Positions 47,201-60,033 of a DNA stretch of 64,000 nt are shown one piece after another (position 1 is the stretch's first letter; the number at the start of each line of letters is the position of its first letter). A model generated the notes under the pieces. The model did no database searches. It was not told where the DNA came from and saw only the letters and a list, made by a program, of their open reading frames with translations. The position numbers and the translations under genes are program-made. The DNA is from Oscheius sp. JU75 (lineage: Eukaryota > Nematoda > Chromadorea > Rhabditida > Rhabditidae), in the NCBI GenBank assembly GCA_037178855.1, contig JASJZC010000005.1:3844001-3908000 (forward strand). Reading direction: 5' to 3'.

Positions 47201-49660
47201 GCATTCCCTCTCTTTCCAAAGCTGCTTCGAATCTTTCTAGTAATTTGAACAGGCTTTCGTTGGTTTCAAAGTCGTTGTAGTGGTTGTTGACCCAGAGGAG
47301 AATCAGTCTAGCCACCTGAAACATTGGGAATGAACGAAGTGAGAGGATCTACCTTGTCTCTGTAAAGAGTATCTGCGAAGAGAAGCATCAATTTCTCGAA
47401 GATAAGAGTCGGATCTTGGATGAATACGCGATAGGTCAGAAGGAAGTCGTCGACGTAATGAGGGTCGAGGTTGTTGTCTCTTTCTTCCACCAAATGCTGA
47501 ATCAGTCGATCCGCCTAAATCTCTCTGTAAACAAAAAGTAAGATATGTAACAACCTTTGCTTTGATGATGACAGCTCCACTTTGGGAACCCAATGATCTC
47601 CGTTCGTGTTCAGCAGTCACTTCACCCGTCACGCCGTCTGTGTCTCTCTCGATGTGATCCTGTACTGTCGACATTATCGAACAGAAATCCTTGTGTTCAA
47701 CCAGAACGAACTCGCAGTCGTCGACCAGGGTCTTCATCTCACCGTCTGGAACGGAACTATACTTTTTCGTAATCAAAACTACCATGATATTGGACGCTGT
47801 TTATGGGCTGAGCCCCGAAAGAATCTCCCAATTTGTATTCGATTCTGTCTCCATTTGGTTTGACGACTTCGACGAGACCATTGACCAATACGGACCTTTA
47901 ATTACAGAACTGTTAATAGAACAAAGTATGTACTGACCATGCATCTAGTTTTTCGTTGTTGTGCATAACAATTGTGCCGGCATCGTTGACCACAGCAAAG
48001 ACCATTTTCAGACAAAGTTGTCTTTTGATGGACATTGGCAGAGGCGCGAAGGCGGACATGTGTTGCATAAAGTCCTAACAAGTCTGGTTATCTATTCAAT
48101 AAACAAAACTTACAAGTAGTACAGCAAGATCCTCGCTATTTCTCTCCGATGGCTCCTTTTCGAGACATTCTCTCACCGAATCGCGGAGATCCATAAAACT
48201 TTCTCTAGACGGGCACGATCCTTCGTCGTCTTCCTCTTCCGAGTCACCAGCCTCGCCTGTCAACTCTTCTCCTTCCGTCGTTGTCGAAGAGGCAGTACTA
48301 CGAGCTTTGTTTGAAAATAATAAACACAAAGATTTACCTTCTAACCCGTAGTTTTCGGACAGCCGCACTGGCAACACTTCCCATCGAGTTGCTCTTTTCC
48401 CTCCGATGTTTTACTCTGACCAGAGTATCCTCATCAGCTGTTGACCCATTCAGATAAACCTGTACCTCTCTTGATATACAAACTAGCCACTTCCACTAAC
48501 CTGACTCTTGAAATTTTCTGTCAAAGTATCAAATGAGGTAGAGGGAACATCCACTGGGAATTCGACCATGTAACTTCGAGGGAGACCTCTTGGAGGAGGC
48601 GCTGGTTTGGTTCTCGGAGGAGGGATTCTGGGAGGACGAGGTGGTACGGGAGGAGGAGGCATAAGAGTGGCTTCCACATCAACAGAGCGTCTTTGAAGAG
48701 ACATCTGCTGACTTTCGGAAGGATAGTCGATCTGAAGAAGATGAATAGGTTACGGCGACGCGTAATCTCGTCAGTCGCAAGAGCAATTCAATTGAAGTCT
48801 TCCCCTTATTTTTGTGTAAAACTGACCCGAATCATTTCAGACTCCTGAAGACAGAGACAGTCATGAGAACGACGACTCTTCACCACGTTCCTCTTCCCAA
48901 AACTGAAAAATTTAATTAGCAAATGGTTAATTACAATGGATGCGAACCTTTCCTTGTCAAAGGAAGAAGGAATAGGAGGAAGTGGTCGAGAGGAAAAGTC
49001 TATTTCAGAGACTGGGAGACTGTCACAAACCATTCCGACTCGGGTGTCAGAAATACGTGTTACAAAAGGAGGCCGTAATAGGGTAGAGAGGAAGTGAAAA
49101 GATCGGCCGCTGGATAGAAAACTAGGGCGTCACCGCTGCTTGATTGTGTGGCCAACAAATAGCAGATAACTTGCGATAATGGTCCGTCGCCTTTGGATCA
49201 AATGCCAAAACAAAGGAAAGAAATCGTAAAGAGAAGAACCCGAAGATGGACTGGAGACGGGACGAAAAGTCTTGGGTCAACAAGCGACTTCGCAAAGAAA
49301 AAATAGACATTGATTGAGCAAAAGACAGAAAATCAATCTCACCATCCGTAAGGGAGATAAATATGATCAGCTATGAATACAGAGCCGGATAGTAAAATGT
49401 ACCAACAGGTTGCAACTTGTCCCTCTCTGAAAATGGCTTTTTCATTTCTTCTCATTTACCTACCGAAAGAGTATATGATGAGCCGGATGTCGTTCATATC
49501 GGGCTAATCGACAGATGGCCTTCAAAGGGTCATTGTACAAGTTTTGGAACATATCGAGATGTCGAAGCTGCTCATAAATGTTGCGGACATCCTCCGGACT
49601 CCTTTGATGGGGCAATTTGATAAGAGACTCGTAGAAACGGGCATCATTGATGGGGTCCAT
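44286..49660 (-). CDS. pxf-1: PDZ-GEF / RapGEF2-6 type Rap exchange factor
   Basis: Guanine-nucleotide exchange factor for Rap GTPases at cell junctions. The start at 49660 (MDPINDARFYESLIKLPHQR) leads into a first cyclic-nucleotide-like domain (TCWYILLSGSVFIADH ... FGKRNVVKSRRSHDCLCL). A proline-rich linker (MPPPPVPPRPPRIPPPRTKP) follows, then a second one (WSVLINGLVEVVKPNGD). The Ras exchanger N-motif is at 47300-47800 (NLDPHYVDDFLLTYRVF). A PDZ domain (FTLVGGKEETAGIFVCLVE ... GLRRADEIIEINGQSV), a Ras-associating domain (VLKIYRNDQTFKYLAVYKET) and the CDC25 catalytic domain follow (ARYCRDLRNFNSMFAIMSGL; EGNPTYMDKLVNFEKLRLIA). The tail is Ser/Pro-rich. I place the stop at 44286 (tail EQISRV); an alternative last exon would end KDVLI at 44668. 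Exon junctions near 48950-49380 are unresolved. A further in-frame start upstream is possible. Confidence 0.88.
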
Positions 49661-50663
49661 TGACCCATCTGGAGTTCCCTCGATTGATCTTTCTAGTCTC
49701 TAAATAGAACTCGGAATGTGTGAAGAAGAAAAAAGCAGACGGAAAAACACAGGTTGGATAGTGAAAGAGGAGGAAGACAAAGCAAAGAGTCCCGCGCGGG
49801 GATGGCTTTCGAGGAGGGAAAGTGTGCAGAAATGAGGAGCGTGGCGGCCAAACTGGTCAGCGCCGATAATAATCAATATATGGATCAACGGTCACTCTTC
49901 TTTAAAAACACATGTCTCTCGAGGGAATTGAAAGAGATAACTGTTGTGGCGAGAAAAGAATACTTGAGCAAATAGAGGTCGCCAATCAATATGTCATTTC
50001 GGGAAACCATTCAATCTTCAAATTGGACTATGCGAAATAAGAAAGATTTGTATCTAACGACAATCAAACTGTTTTCTGCGTGAGTCAGCTACTGGACAAT
50101 ATTTATTCTCAAACAAATCTATCCAAACTATTATTCGGAACCGCATTTTTTCGCGATAGTTCTCTTTTGCCTATACTCTTTACTCGAACACAGCACAAAA
50201 CGCTACTCGTTAGATAAAAATCAGTGGACAGTTTCTTATTTATAAAAGGGAAAATCACCTTACACAACTTCCTGCGGAAAATATCATTTCGCGCGAGAAA
50301 GCTCATACTGACTTTTGAATCCTGGGTCCTGCCACGATTTCCCTGCGAATCAAGTGGCCATTTCCAACCTCGCTCACCGTTCTTTCAATTCCTAAAAGAT
50401 TTTCATACTTTTTCAGCAAAAACTTGACTTGTTTCGATTATTTTGTCTCCTTTTTACTTTTCTAAAACTAGCTAAATGTAGAAGATTAGATATCGGATGT
50501 ATTCGTAAGGTTTTGCAAAAAATCTGGCGATATAACGATGACCCGGAGCCTCATTTTTACGCCATTTGAGTTAAAAAATTATATATAGGCACTTCTCCTC
50601 AAAACTTCGTTTTATATTCCACTGTTTTCTTGTCTCCCTTCCGTTGCTAAGATGTTTTCAAGC
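49661..50663. other. Divergent intergenic region, no supported gene
   Basis: About 1 kb between the divergent PDZ-GEF and RACK1 starts. It is AT-rich toward RACK1 and contains a T-rich tract before the acceptor. Short frames only. Probably two promoters. Confidence 0.5.
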
Positions 50664-50675
50664 GTATTTTTACAG
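50664..50675 (+). promoter_or_regulatory. Acceptor upstream of RACK1 start
   Basis: GTATTTTTACAG lies 22 bases before the ATG at 50698, with no coding exon upstream: a likely spliced-leader site. Confidence 0.5.
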
Positions 50676-50697
50676 AAAACTCGGCTAGGGTCTCAAG

Positions 50698-51819
50698 ATG
50701 GGCAGTGGAGAACAGATGCAGCTTAAGGGTACCCTTGAGGGCCACAAGGGAGCCGTCACCCAAATTGCCACCTTCGCCCGTAATGACAAGTTGATCGTCA
50801 TCTCTTCTTCTCGTGGTAAGCTTACTTCCCTCATATTCACCTAACTCTTGTTTAGATAAGTCTGTTTTGGTCTGGGACGTAGACGTCAATGCTCCCGTTG
50901 AGAGCGGACCCGTTGGACGCCCTGTCAAAGCTCTTACCGGACACAGCCACTTCGTCTCTGACGTCGTCATCTCTTCCGATGGACAGTTCGCTCTCTCCGG
51001 ATCCTGGGACAAATCTCTCCGCCTTTGGGATTTGGAAACGTAGGTTTTGAACATTAGGCGGGCTCATTGCGGTTTTAGCGGACGATCCACTCGCCAGTTC
51101 TGGTCTCACACCAAGGATGTCCTCTCCGTTGCTTTCTCTGCTGACAACCGTCAGATCGTTTCCGGATCTCGCGACAGATCGATCAAGCTGTGGAATACCC
51201 TTGCCCAGTGCAAGTACACCATGCAGGTTAATTCGTTTTTAGCCTGTCTTACTGAAATGTTCAGGACCATTCCGATTGGGTTTCCACCGTTCGCTTTTCT
51301 CCTTCTTCCCGCGACCCAGTCATTGTGTCCGCCGGTTGGGATAAGGTCGTCAAAGTGTGGAACCTTGGAAACTGCAAGCTGAAGACCAACCATAAGGGAC
51401 ACACCGGATACATTAATACCGTCACTGTTTCACCTGACGGTTCTCTCTGTGCTTCCGGAGGAAAAGACGGACAGGCCATGCTCTGGGACCTGAACGAGGG
51501 CAAGCATCTTTACACCCTCTCTGGAAACAACGTCATTAACGCCATGGCTTTCTCCCCTAACAGATACTGGCTCTGCGCCGCTGTTGGACCATCTGTCAAG
51601 ATCTGGGATTTGGAGGACAAGAGCGAGCTCGAGGAGCTGAAGCCTGAGATCACCGGAAAGAGCACGTCTGCTCCTCAGTGTACCTCCCTCGCCTGGTCTC
51701 AAGACGGACAGACCCTTTTCGCCGGATACACTGATAATGTGATCAGGTATGCTTTTTCTTCTTCATAACATCAAATGCTTTTCAGAATGTACCAAGTGGC
51801 AATTTCTCGCAATGTGTAA
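50698..51819 (+). CDS. rack-1: RACK1, seven-WD40 ribosomal scaffold protein
   Basis: Beta-propeller protein bound to the 40S ribosomal subunit and a scaffold for protein kinase C. The start at 50698 ([20 protein letters not shown]) begins the first blade. Successive WD repeats are plain: [129 protein letters not shown] and [20 protein letters not shown]. The last exon ends [10 protein letters not shown] at 51819. Five exons; the introns are about 40 nt. Length of about 320 residues is normal. Strong codon bias fits a highly expressed gene. The ATAD1/Msp1 gene follows 150 bp downstream. Confidence 0.97.
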
Positions 51820-51932
51820 GCTGGCAAGCGAGTATCTGTATGCCGTCCTCTTCAAAAGTTGTTATTGTTATACGGTACAGATAAAAATTGTTGTATAATC
51901 GACTACTGTTCCTATTTGTTCGATCATGTTAC

Positions 51933-51952
51933 TTTTTCTCGTTCCCGAACAG
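51933..51952 (+). promoter_or_regulatory. Candidate downstream-gene (SL2-type) acceptor
   Basis: A pyrimidine-rich stretch (TTTTTCTCGTTCCCGAACAG) lies about 115-130 bp after the RACK1 stop and 17 bases before the next ATG, the spacing typical of operon downstream genes. Confidence 0.45.
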
Positions 51953-51969
51953 CTAATCGTCGGCTATGG

Positions 51970-53261
<1,292 letters not shown>

Positions 53262-53347
53262 TGATCTCAATACATATTGTGCGATTCGGGTACAGAAATA
53301 GGCTGTCGTTACTTTGTTAGTGAACTGTTCATAAATAACTTGTTTAT

Positions 53348-55002
53348 TCAAGCCGCCTGGTTGATATCTTGAACTCTTTTCGACCAGTCTGGTTTAGTCC
53401 AAGCCGCTGGTTGACTGTCAGCCAAATATATGAATGGCATATTACACACTACCAGCGTTATAGAGAGGTATAGGAAGAGGTTTGACCACTGCTCTATCGT
53501 CTCATCCGGGCAGATTATTGACACAATAGCTGGAACACCAAGAGTCACCAGGTTGCTGGAAATGAAATTGTTCGATAGAGAGGAGAATGTTACCTGATCA
53601 TTGAAATTACGGCCATTACAAAAGGGACATACTGTTGAGCCACCTAAAAGAATGTTGGTCGTTTTTCAAGAAGGACATACCAATTGGGCACATTTGATGG
53701 TTCCCACGATGTTCAGACCACTGAAGACGATGGCTGTTGTGTAACAGATATGGGCGAGAAGAGCACTTGAGGCCTATAAATGCGTTCAAATAACAGATGA
53801 GGATGAATACCATTGAAAGAAGAAAATAACAGACGGCCATGATTCCTTGGGAAACCACGGCGAATATGATGATTCTGCAGCGATCGGAAAGAAACGATGA
53901 TTTGTCATAGAGAGGACCAGCTATAAACTTGACTCCAACTGCTAAAATGTATGGCAAAGAGGTTATAAGTCCGGTTGAGCGGACGTCCACTCCAAGAGCC
54001 TGTAAACATTTCGCATATTATCGGAATATATTTTCTTACGCGATTCATGTAGATTGGGCCATAGTAAAGCAATATCAGGAAACCAAAACACATGCCAAGA
54101 CAGCTAAGAAAGACGCCAAGAATAGATGGGGTGAAGATGACAGCGATGTAAGGAACAGCCTGTTTGCCAGGTCTTTCTTTCGGTTTGTTATAGGAAATAG
54201 TGGAGAGCTCTTTGGCACTCACATTCCTAGAACTCTTTGAGGCCCTACTGTATCCTGTACTCACCTGTGTTTGCTCGGACAGTTCTGATAAAAGAAGAAG
54301 AATAAGACGAAAAGGCATATAGTGACGATCCCTTGTCCATAGTACAGTATCCGCCAGTTTCCTGTCTCGCAAAGGAATCCCGCCAAAGGCATTGTGAAAA
54401 TAGGAGCCATCTAGAATTTAACCCATTGTTGATATGAGTAACTGCCTACCTGTACATGGGCAGATAGAAACGCGATATAGGTGCCAGTTGCAGCAACAGA
54501 AGACCAAGTAGTAGCGATGGTACCGGTCGCGGAGAACAAAACTCCGAGAGACAGGCCCTGAAGAGAAGAATTAAGAGACAAAGGAAAAGTAAAACCTGGA
54601 TAACACGTATTATGAGAATAAAAACAAAACTACTCTCAGCTGCCCAGGGAAGTAGAAATGTTGCGATGCCGCTGGCCAATCCATAGAATGTTATGGTTTT
54701 TCTTCAGAAACTGGTTTAGTCAAAGTCACAGAAGGCTACCTGGTCCCAAAATAACGAATCAACGACATCAGTGGAATAGTTCCGAGAATGCTGCCCACGG
54801 CAACTGCGGAAAAGAGAGCGTTACGTTGATTAGAAGAATACAGCCAGTGATCAGAGTCGTTGACAGCCAGGTCGTCCATACAGATGACAGTCATTGAGAG
54901 GGACAAAGAGTTGCTCATCATAACAGTCAGGCATATTGTGGATAATAACAAAACGACAAAGCGAGTTTTGTGGGCGAAAAAGAATCCGCTGTCAGCAGTC
55001 AT
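53348..55002 (-). CDS. SLC17-type major facilitator transporter
   Basis: Twelve-helix transporter of the SLC17 branch (sodium-phosphate/vesicular anion group), different in sequence from the one at 4652-6410. The start at 55002 (MTADSGFFFAHKTRFVVLLL) follows a CATTTCAG acceptor. The first helix region SNSLSLSMTVICMDDLA fits the family pattern ending in T-V-I-C-M. Then come ALFSAVAVGSILGTIPLMSL and YFGTR at the TM2-3 loop, FLLPWAAESSFVFILIIRVI, LAGFLCETGNWRILYYGQGI, a cytoplasmic NKPKERPGKQAVPYIAVIFT, and GLITSLPYILAVGVKFIAGP. The last exon has FLYLSITLVVCNMPFIYLAD and ends VQDINQAA at 53348. About eight introns. Substrate unknown. It is the third and last gene of a possible MOCS3/SID-1-like/SLC17 operon. 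Confidence 0.82.
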
Positions 55003-55005
55003 GCT

Positions 55006-55017
55006 CTGAAATGAATA
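55006..55017 (-). promoter_or_regulatory. Acceptor upstream of the second SLC17-type gene
   Basis: Minus-strand ATTCATTTCAG lies three bases before the ATG at 55002, about 315 bp after the stop of the SID-1-like gene. Confidence 0.5.
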
Positions 55018-55330
55018 CGGTCAAAGTGAGGGCGAGTTCACTCAGTTCACTGATTTGAATAATCGAACAGACATCGTTATATTACGGTTTAATAATTGCG
55101 GTTTGTTCAGTCTATTTTTCCCTACTATTGTAGAAGAGACAACTTACGAAGAGCTTTTTTCTTGACTGAACTATAGATGAAGAGTGAAAAGGGAATTCGA
55201 TTTACGGAAAAGAGTAAACTGTTTTATTCTGTCCGTGACTCTTTCCTATAAAGAGTCTGTGAACTTCCATTTGCATAATATGGAAACTGTAGTCTATGTC
55301 GGAGTACGAGATCATTGGGAGCAATTCGGG

Positions 55331-58100
55331 TCAGAATATTGCGAGGTCGTGACGAGGCAGGGTCGACTGAGCATCGTCGATTGTGGAAAGGGCGATGAGA
55401 GAAAGAAAGACAGCCTGAGCAGACAGCAGATGCCAGATATCGTGTCGGTCGAAGAAGGAGAGAAAAGAACAGTCCGAATTTAGATTGCGTGATTGGGCAG
55501 GAGTCAGCTGAAACGTCCCCCACTACAGAGTTCAACACAAAGCTCACTTTCCAGTCACTCTCTTCCCGAAAGAAAAACATTCCTGCCGAAAACCACAACA
55601 TAACTGAAATGACAGCCGCAACATTACTCAACCTGTTGAGTTTTTCCTTTGACCGAATCTAAAAGACTCATTACTACTTCTCATTGATTAGAAAGACCTT
55701 TTTGAAGAAATAGTAAATAAGGTAAAGGATCATGTTCCCGATGCAGATGAAAGTCACGACTTGGTTTGACTGACACAAACCAATGTTGAATACGTGTCCG
55801 ACCGCAATCAGAAGGTTCAAGACAACTACAACCACGGCAAAGAGAGAGCCTTTCAAAGAAAGAATAAGAAGGAGGCATTGCTTGGGATGAAAAGCCAGCT
55901 CTTCTGGAACGAGATTTCACGGGAGAAACAAAAAACAAACTGAGAATGAAGCCCCGTCCCTTTGATATTTTCATTATAATGATCCCAACTGCCGTCATTT
56001 GATTGAGTCCCTGGAACAGTCTAATGATGACATGACCGTCGAACATCTAAATAAGGTTATTCATCTTTTCCTAGCCGGAACGCTACCAAAAAGAAGGTGT
56101 TTGTAGATAGAGCTGCAGCCAGAAGCAGCGTTGCTGTCGAAGGAGAAATATACCCTTGTCGATTTCCGTAGATCTTGAGCATGGCCAAAACTGCAGTAGC
56201 TTGCATAAAGGGAGTATCTGGACGATTGTTGACTGAACTGATCAATTTTTACCGAAGGAAAAGGACAGGCGACTTGGACAGATATGGTATATGGAACTGC
56301 CGATCCCCTGACATATCAAAGCCCATCCTAATGCTAGTTCGAGACCGTAGTTGTTGTGAGGTCCTCGACCGTTCTGCTCGAAATGAGATAATGTGTCCTG
56401 ACCCAAACTCACAGAGTGTTTCTGATGACGAATACAGACAAATGTTATGAAGTAAATACCATTTATGATGTAACCTACATTGCTAATCTGAACCACTTGG
56501 ATTGATAGCCAAAAATACTGACAAGGTGATTGAATGCAACCCACGGACCCCAGGGTTTGGCACAACCGTAGTTATGGAAGCAGCTGTCTTCCAGACGGTG
56601 AGATGGCAGAGACTGAGCGTATTGTTGTGCACTGAGAATCAGTCCCGGAATCATGTAGAACACGAAATGAAGATCTCCGATTGACCACGGAATTCCTTCT
56701 TCGACTGCTAGACGCTCATCCTCAGGTGGACAAGGAACCGCATCTCCGGAGCTGGGTGCCAAGAAATCATCACACACGTCATGAGACGAGACGACTGCTT
56801 GAGTTGGTGCTAGCTCTGTCAATTCCATGGAAACTCTGTTTTCATTTTCTTCTTCCGTCTCGAGGACAATCAAAGGAAGAGAGATATTTTCGATTGGAGT
56901 CGCACCTCGTCTTGGCAGTTGCCTTAATAAATGTATACCTATCACAATAACAAGTTACCCAATGGCGTATCCGATTAGAAGGATAGGGAAGGCCAAAAAG
57001 ATGCCCATATAAAGACTCATTGGGAGTAGATAACTCTCGTCCTTTGTGATGTTTATTGTGATCCTGTAGTTTTTTCTCTTGTTCAAATTGCGTGAAGGGG
57101 CATTTGGATCACAGAGAGAGTCGTCCGGCTGGACCAGGACATACAAATGCAACATCTCTCCAAGGTATTCTCGGTCCAAATTGAGATCCAGTCTACCAAC
57201 AGTATTACTGCTTCCCCAGTCTGACTACCTACCTTCTACTGAACGAAATAGCTCGAAATCCAACCTTGTTATCGGAATTCAGTTCTCCGGTCCTGTAGTA
57301 GATACTCTCCTGAATGTTCCACTTCAGTTCAAGTCATGGTGTGAATACCTCTCGGTTGTTCATATACAAAACAGTACATATTTCGTCGTCACTCCTTACC
57401 GTCAGTTGAGCTCTTTCAACTCCCGTCGTTTTCCAAAAATGAGCTTCTGGCCGACCTACTCCGGCCTTCTCATTGGTCTGACTCCAAGTTCCACTTTTGT
57501 TCGGTCTTGTAATGCTCTAATTGTTGAATAAAGGACAGACTACCTAATAATATACTGTCCTTCCGATAACGTTTTGATAATAAGTGTATAAGTGACTTCT
57601 TCAGGCCACCGGGAGTGAACAGATACAATCAACGACTTCTCAAAGCTTTTCGTGTCAATACCGAGTCCCACCTGTGAATAACTCTTCCTTTCTTCAGTAT
57701 TATGTAATGGCAGAAGAAATCGAGAAGTTTCGAACAGAAGAGTGCCGTTGTTTGTGATCTCAGGCAGATGGAACACAACTGAATCGCGTCCGTTGGATAT
57801 TGAGAATTGGATGAACGGAGAGGAAGAACGTTTGAACTTGGAAGCAGGCAGTATTACCATAACTCGATAAAGATCATTCTACATCGAAGTCAATTCAGAA
57901 GTTTGAAGAACAACCTGACTTTCGAACCCTAGATTCTTCTTCCACACGTGACTCTCAATATTCGTGATCGTAGCGATATTTTCTTTCTCTGTCAGTTCCT
58001 TGACGACCACAGTCAAGTTTGCCTCGGTGACTCCGCGAGATTCTCTCGTAGAAATTATAGATAAAAGATATCCTAATATAAATATGATTCTCCCATACAT
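55331..58100 (-). CDS. SID-1 family transmembrane protein (SIDT / CHUP-1)
   Basis: Multi-pass protein of the SID-1/SIDT family, which includes the C. elegans dsRNA importer SID-1 and the cholesterol-uptake protein CHUP-1. The start at 58100 (MYGRIIFILGYLLSIISTRE) is a signal peptide just after a TTGTTCAG acceptor. The beta-rich ectodomain spans about 57000-58000 (VVFHLPEITNNGTLLFETSR; LYVLVQPDDSLCDPNAPSRN). TM1 follows (LPMSLYMGIFLAFPILLIGY), then a long acidic loop. Family blocks come next: SCFHNYGCAKPWGPWVAFNH, CQGIGSSIYHICPS, FMQATAVLAMLKIYG, and near the end CSFLSFFDRHDIWHLLSAQA. The Ser/His of SSIYHICP, an acidic-type helix and the two His of HDIWH are the residues thought to bind zinc in this superfamily. 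The C-terminus TLPRHDLAIF ends at 55331 like other SIDT proteins. The intron-exon pattern in 55550-56060 is approximate. Which paralog it is cannot be decided by eye. Confidence 0.85.
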
Positions 58101-58113
58101 AATTGTCACCGGT

Positions 58114-58124
58114 CTGAACAACAA
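58114..58124 (-). promoter_or_regulatory. Acceptor between MOCS3 and SID-1-like genes
   Basis: Minus-strand TTGTTGTTCAG lies 13 bases before the SID-1-like ATG, about 115-125 bp after the MOCS3 stop, fitting an operon. Confidence 0.45.
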
Positions 58125-58239
58125 GTTTCAAAACATGCAACTGTGTCGACAAATTCGGAATCTTCCGTTTTCGAAAAAAAATGAGAACTAGCTCAAATAC
58201 GTTTACCCGTTACAAACAAACTATAAAAATTTAGATATT

Positions 58240-59824
58240 TCAATACTGCGGAAAGTCGTGGTCGATCTCCTCGGACCAAGCTTGATACCCTCCTCGAACA
58301 TCTCTAACATTGCATCCGTGAAGTTTCTCTTTGAGCATCTCTACAGCCAACTGCGAATCGTTTCCTCGGTGACAAATAACGTAAACTAAAACGTATTTTC
58401 TAAATTTAAAGGAGCATCTGACCATCGGGCGTATCGTAGATACCAATTGCCAGTCGCTGGAGAATATCATGAGGAGAACACTTTTTGATATCAGGAAGAC
58501 TGACATCTGAACAATTATTGCCAAAAAAAACAAAGAATGAACTGACTTTTGGCTTCTGGAAGAGCAGCAATGCGGAACTCGTGTGGCGGTCGTGTGTCCA
58601 GCAAGTAGGGATCACACGTTGTTCGAACTTTTTGATACTGTTGAACTGTTACTCGCTCTTCATCGCTCAAAATCTTCGCCGATTGTATCTTTGATGTCGG
58701 TTGGAGAATCAACAATAAGTGACCGACCTTGTCTGTTGGAGCAGCTCCGCAGAAGACGGAATAGTCAATCAAGGCCTTGATTGTTGCGTTTGTTCCACAA
58801 ATTGCGCAGTCTGAACGTTTTTTGCGCATCTCTATAACACGTGTTTTGCCAGCTAATCCATCAAAGATGAGCATTTTTCCACAGTAAGAGGCTGAAGTCA
58901 TTTTTAATTATTATGAAAGACTTACATTGAAGTCCAGCAGCTATTTTGATAACTTCCAATGCTTGCAAACTGCCTATTACTCCGACGACTGGTCCAAGAA
59001 CACCTCCTTCTGAACAATTTGTAACAAGAGACACATTCGGTGGAGCAGGAAACAAGCACCTATAGCAAGGAGTTGTCTGAAATTCAAAACTGTTTTGTTC
59101 CACAAACTGAACGTACATCTCCATAATTGTATACAGTGAGTTGTCCTTCCCATCGTAAAGCACTACCACTAACTAATGGCTTCTTTAGTAGAACACAGGC
59201 ATCGTTTACCAAGTATCTATAAACCACAGCTGGTTATAACAAGTCTAACAATGAGCTAACCTTGTGGCAGGATTGTCAGAGCAATCCACGACAATATCGT
59301 ACTGAGAAAAAATATCCATAGCATTGTCTTTGGTTAGAAGTACGTTGTGGCAATTGACGTGAACGAGATGATTTAATCTGTAACGACAATATTTTGTCAA
59401 ACACACGCGAGAGACGTACCCCTGAATTGTAGCCTTGAGTGAAGCCGTCTTCGGAATTCCAACACAAGACTCTTTGTGGGCAACTTGACGATGTAGGTTG
59501 TCAATTGACACCTGTAAAAGTCACTTTATTGACAAAAAGACGGGCATACCTCATCGTAATCGACAATTCCCAGAGTTCCGATCCCGCTTCCTGCAAGATA
59601 TACAGCTACAGGACATCCCAATCCTCCTGCTCCTGTAATGAAGCTAATGCTTGGTTATGGAAAACTTTTACCAATAATGAGCACTTTCGCTGTTTTTAGT
59701 CCCTCTTGTCCTGAACCAAAGCAATGAAAATGGGTAAAACGGTCAAACCTGTTGTTCCAAAATCGTTGAGCAGAAGCTGTCGACTATATCGACCAATTTC
59801 TTCTTTTGTTAGCGTGTGGTCCAT
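58240..59824 (-). CDS. moc-3: MOCS3/UBA4, E1-like adenylyltransferase-sulfurtransferase
   Basis: Activates the small proteins MOCS2A and URM1 by adenylation and transfers sulfur, for molybdenum cofactor and tRNA thiolation. The start at 59824 ([20 protein letters not shown]) matches the E1-like N-terminus. The nucleotide-binding part has [20 protein letters not shown] across an intron, [37 protein letters not shown] and [14 protein letters not shown]. Zinc-ligand pairs are [10 protein letters not shown] and CAICGTN. A C-terminal rhodanese domain has [19 protein letters not shown] and the active-site loop [18 protein letters not shown], with the persulfide Cys. It ends EIDHDFPQY at 58240. About eleven introns. 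It is divergent from NDUFB11 with 209 bp between starts, and the SID-1-like gene begins 139 bp downstream. Confidence 0.93.
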
Positions 59825-60020
59825 TTGGATAGAAAGGGGTCGCAATGAAAATGCTTAGGAAAGTGAGAGAAAAATAAAAGTCAAAACGGAGCGCAAACAT
59901 TTCTCTTTGGCGCCTATTTTCCTTGGCGCTTTCCTGGTTCACCAAAGACACAAAATACTTTTTACACAAGTTTTGTTGTACTGCTTTTCCATCTCAAGCG
60001 ATACGTATTTTAAGCTAACA

Positions 60021-60031
60021 TATTGTTTCAG
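60021..60031 (+). promoter_or_regulatory. Acceptor upstream of NDUFB11 start
   Basis: TATTGTTTCAG ends two bases before the ATG at 60034: likely spliced-leader site. Confidence 0.5.
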
Positions 60032-60033
60032 CC

